This document shows positions 6,324-7,076 of a stretch of DNA of 7,076 nucleotides, in pieces. The notes below the pieces were generated by a model. It did no database searches and had not been told where the DNA came from. It saw nothing but the letters and a program-made list of their open reading frames with translations. The translations under genes and the position numbers were made by a program. Within the stretch, counting starts at the first letter, position 1. The number at the start of each line of letters is the position of its first letter. The DNA is from Phycisphaerales bacterium (GTDB taxonomy: Bacteria > Planctomycetota > Phycisphaerae > Tepidisphaerales > Tepidisphaeraceae), in the NCBI GenBank assembly GCA_028288775.1, contig JAQGHP010000159.1:1-7076 (forward strand). Direction: 5' to 3'.

Positions 6324-6911
6324 ATGCAATCCGCAAGACCATTCCTCGCGTCGCTCGCCCTGCTTCTCCTTCCGCTTTTAGGCGGCTGCCAGGGCGGCAC
6401 AGCCCCGAAGATGCTCGCCCAGGTTCCCGAAGAACTCGGCGAGCGCGACTGGCATCAGATAGTTCGCGCGCGTCTGCCGCTCTACGGCCACCGCAATTGG
6501 ATCGTCATCGCGGACGCCGCGTATCCCGCTTCGTCGCGGGACGGGATTGAAACGATCGTGACCGGCGCCGATCAGGTGGAAGTCGTCCGCGGCGTATTGC
6601 AGGCCCTCGACGCCAACAAACACGTCCGCCCTGTCGTCTATACAGATGCCGAGCTCAAGGCCGTGCCCGAGCAGGATGCCGCGGGAATCACCGCCTATCG
6701 CGAGCGCCTGACCGACATTTTCAACAACCGGCCCATCGGCACCCTTCCGCACGAGCAGCTCATCGCCAAAGTCGATCAGGTGAGCACCAACTTCCGAGTG
6801 CTGGTCCTCAAGACGAACATGATGCTTCCGTACACCACGGTTTTCATTCAACTCGACAGCGCCTACTGGACCGCGGACGCCGAGAAGCGCCTGCGCGACG
6901 CGCAGAAATGA
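6324..6911 (+). CDS. Predicted lipoprotein with RbsD/FucU-like (sugar pyranase) domain
   Basis: The protein has 195 residues. Residues 1-22 are a lipoprotein signal peptide with lipobox LLGGC; Cys22 would be lipidated, anchoring the protein outside the cytoplasm. The mature part resembles RbsD/FucU, which interconvert ring forms of ribose or fucose: YGHRNWIVIADAAYP (54-68) matches the family's GH...ADA..P segment, with His56 and Asp64 in the expected catalytic places, and LPYTTVFIQL (168-177) matches the C-terminal PYANIIL-type segment. The Asn usual in that last motif is Thr172 here. Typical RbsD/FucU enzymes are cytoplasmic and about 130-150 residues; the extra length is the signal peptide plus an insertion. 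Sugar mutarotation outside the cytoplasm is an inference, and a non-enzymatic binding role is possible. The family call is from motifs alone. Confidence 0.75.
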   Translation: MQSARPFLASLALLLLPLLGGCQGGTAPKMLAQVPEELGERDWHQIVRARLPLYGHRNWIVIADAAYPASSRDGIETIVTGADQVEVVRGVLQALDANKHVRPVVYTDAELKAVPEQDAAGITAYRERLTDIFNNRPIGTLPHEQLIAKVDQVSTNFRVLVLKTNMMLPYTTVFIQLDSAYWTADAEKRLRDAQK

Positions 6912-6942
6912 GGGACTAACTACAGAGGGCGCGGAAGGAATT

Positions 6943-7007
6943 ATGTAGGGCGGGTGTACTCGCCCACCATTTCTACCTCTCGGTGGGCGAGTACGCCCAC
7001 CCTACAT
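6943..7007. repeat. 26-bp-arm inverted repeat downstream of the lipoprotein gene
   Basis: Arms at 6943-6968 (ATGTAGGGCGGGTGTACTCG onward) and 6982-7007 pair at 24 of 26 positions, with one G-T wobble and one mismatch on the plus strand; the loop is 13 bases. The right arm is itself a small hairpin (GTGGGCG / CGCCCAC around AGTA, 6983-7000). It starts about 30 bases after the stop codon and could act as a 3' transcript end or stability element, although no T run follows. The sequence type (GTAGGG followed by a GTGGGCG / CGCCCAC palindrome) suggests a dispersed repeat. Confidence 0.78.
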
Positions 7008-7076
7008 GAATACTCTCCGTGCTCTGGTGCGTCCTCTCTGGTTCGTCCCCCGGCTTCCTCTTATCATTCGAGAATC

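Noticed and set aside
5525..6400. 291-codon minus-strand frame opposite the zinc-ribbon gene
   Set aside because: It is antisense to a gene with a clear zinc ribbon and membrane segments, and its own translation shows no recognisable domain.
6378..6851. 157-codon minus-strand frame within the lipoprotein gene
   Set aside because: It is antisense to the lipoprotein gene, which has a good Shine-Dalgarno sequence, lipobox and family motifs.
6943..7007. Classic rho-independent terminator
   Set aside because: The hairpin is strong but no T run follows on either strand, so I call it an inverted repeat rather than an intrinsic terminator.

Overview
The window looks like a chromosomal segment from a GC-rich planctomycete-type bacterium (PVC superphylum; class not resolved). 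Three things point there. First, a large exported protein joins a ThuA domain, an SGNH-like domain and the N-terminal part of the 'membrane-bound dehydrogenase' family (TIGR02604), an architecture typical of Planctomycetes and Verrucomicrobia. Second, a small membrane protein ends in the zinc ribbon CPACGYDLRATPDRCPECG, a frequent signature of planctomycete proteins. Third, the intergenic DNA carries short dispersed-looking repeats of a kind I associate with these genomes.

Layout. Positions 1-3163 (minus) are one uninterrupted gene whose 3' end lies beyond the window. Positions 3164-3764 are non-coding: a leader with a small palindrome, a strong minus-strand intrinsic terminator (3285-3327), a long GC-rich hairpin (3461-3503) and a stretch that may be repeat or relic DNA. 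Positions 3765-5023 (minus) hold a two-gene unit, a TauE/SafE permease followed by a DUF1634 membrane protein, joined by an ATGA stop/start overlap. Positions 5024-5704 are non-coding and contain a 448-bp imperfect inverted repeat (fold-back element, 5210-5657) between divergent genes. Positions 5705-6250 (plus) encode the two-TM zinc-ribbon protein. Positions 6324-6911 (plus) encode a predicted lipoprotein resembling RbsD/FucU sugar pyranases (mutarotases). A 26-bp-arm inverted repeat (6943-7007) follows; nothing further is recognised to the end.

Functional picture. The large protein and the RbsD/FucU-like lipoprotein would both act outside the cytoplasm and both suggest carbohydrate handling, but they are on opposite strands and far apart, so no pathway link is claimed. 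The permease pair is probably an anion or organosulfur transporter. No defence system, CRISPR array, tRNA, rRNA or transposase gene is visible. The most unusual part of the window is the intergenic repeat architecture, above all the fold-back element.
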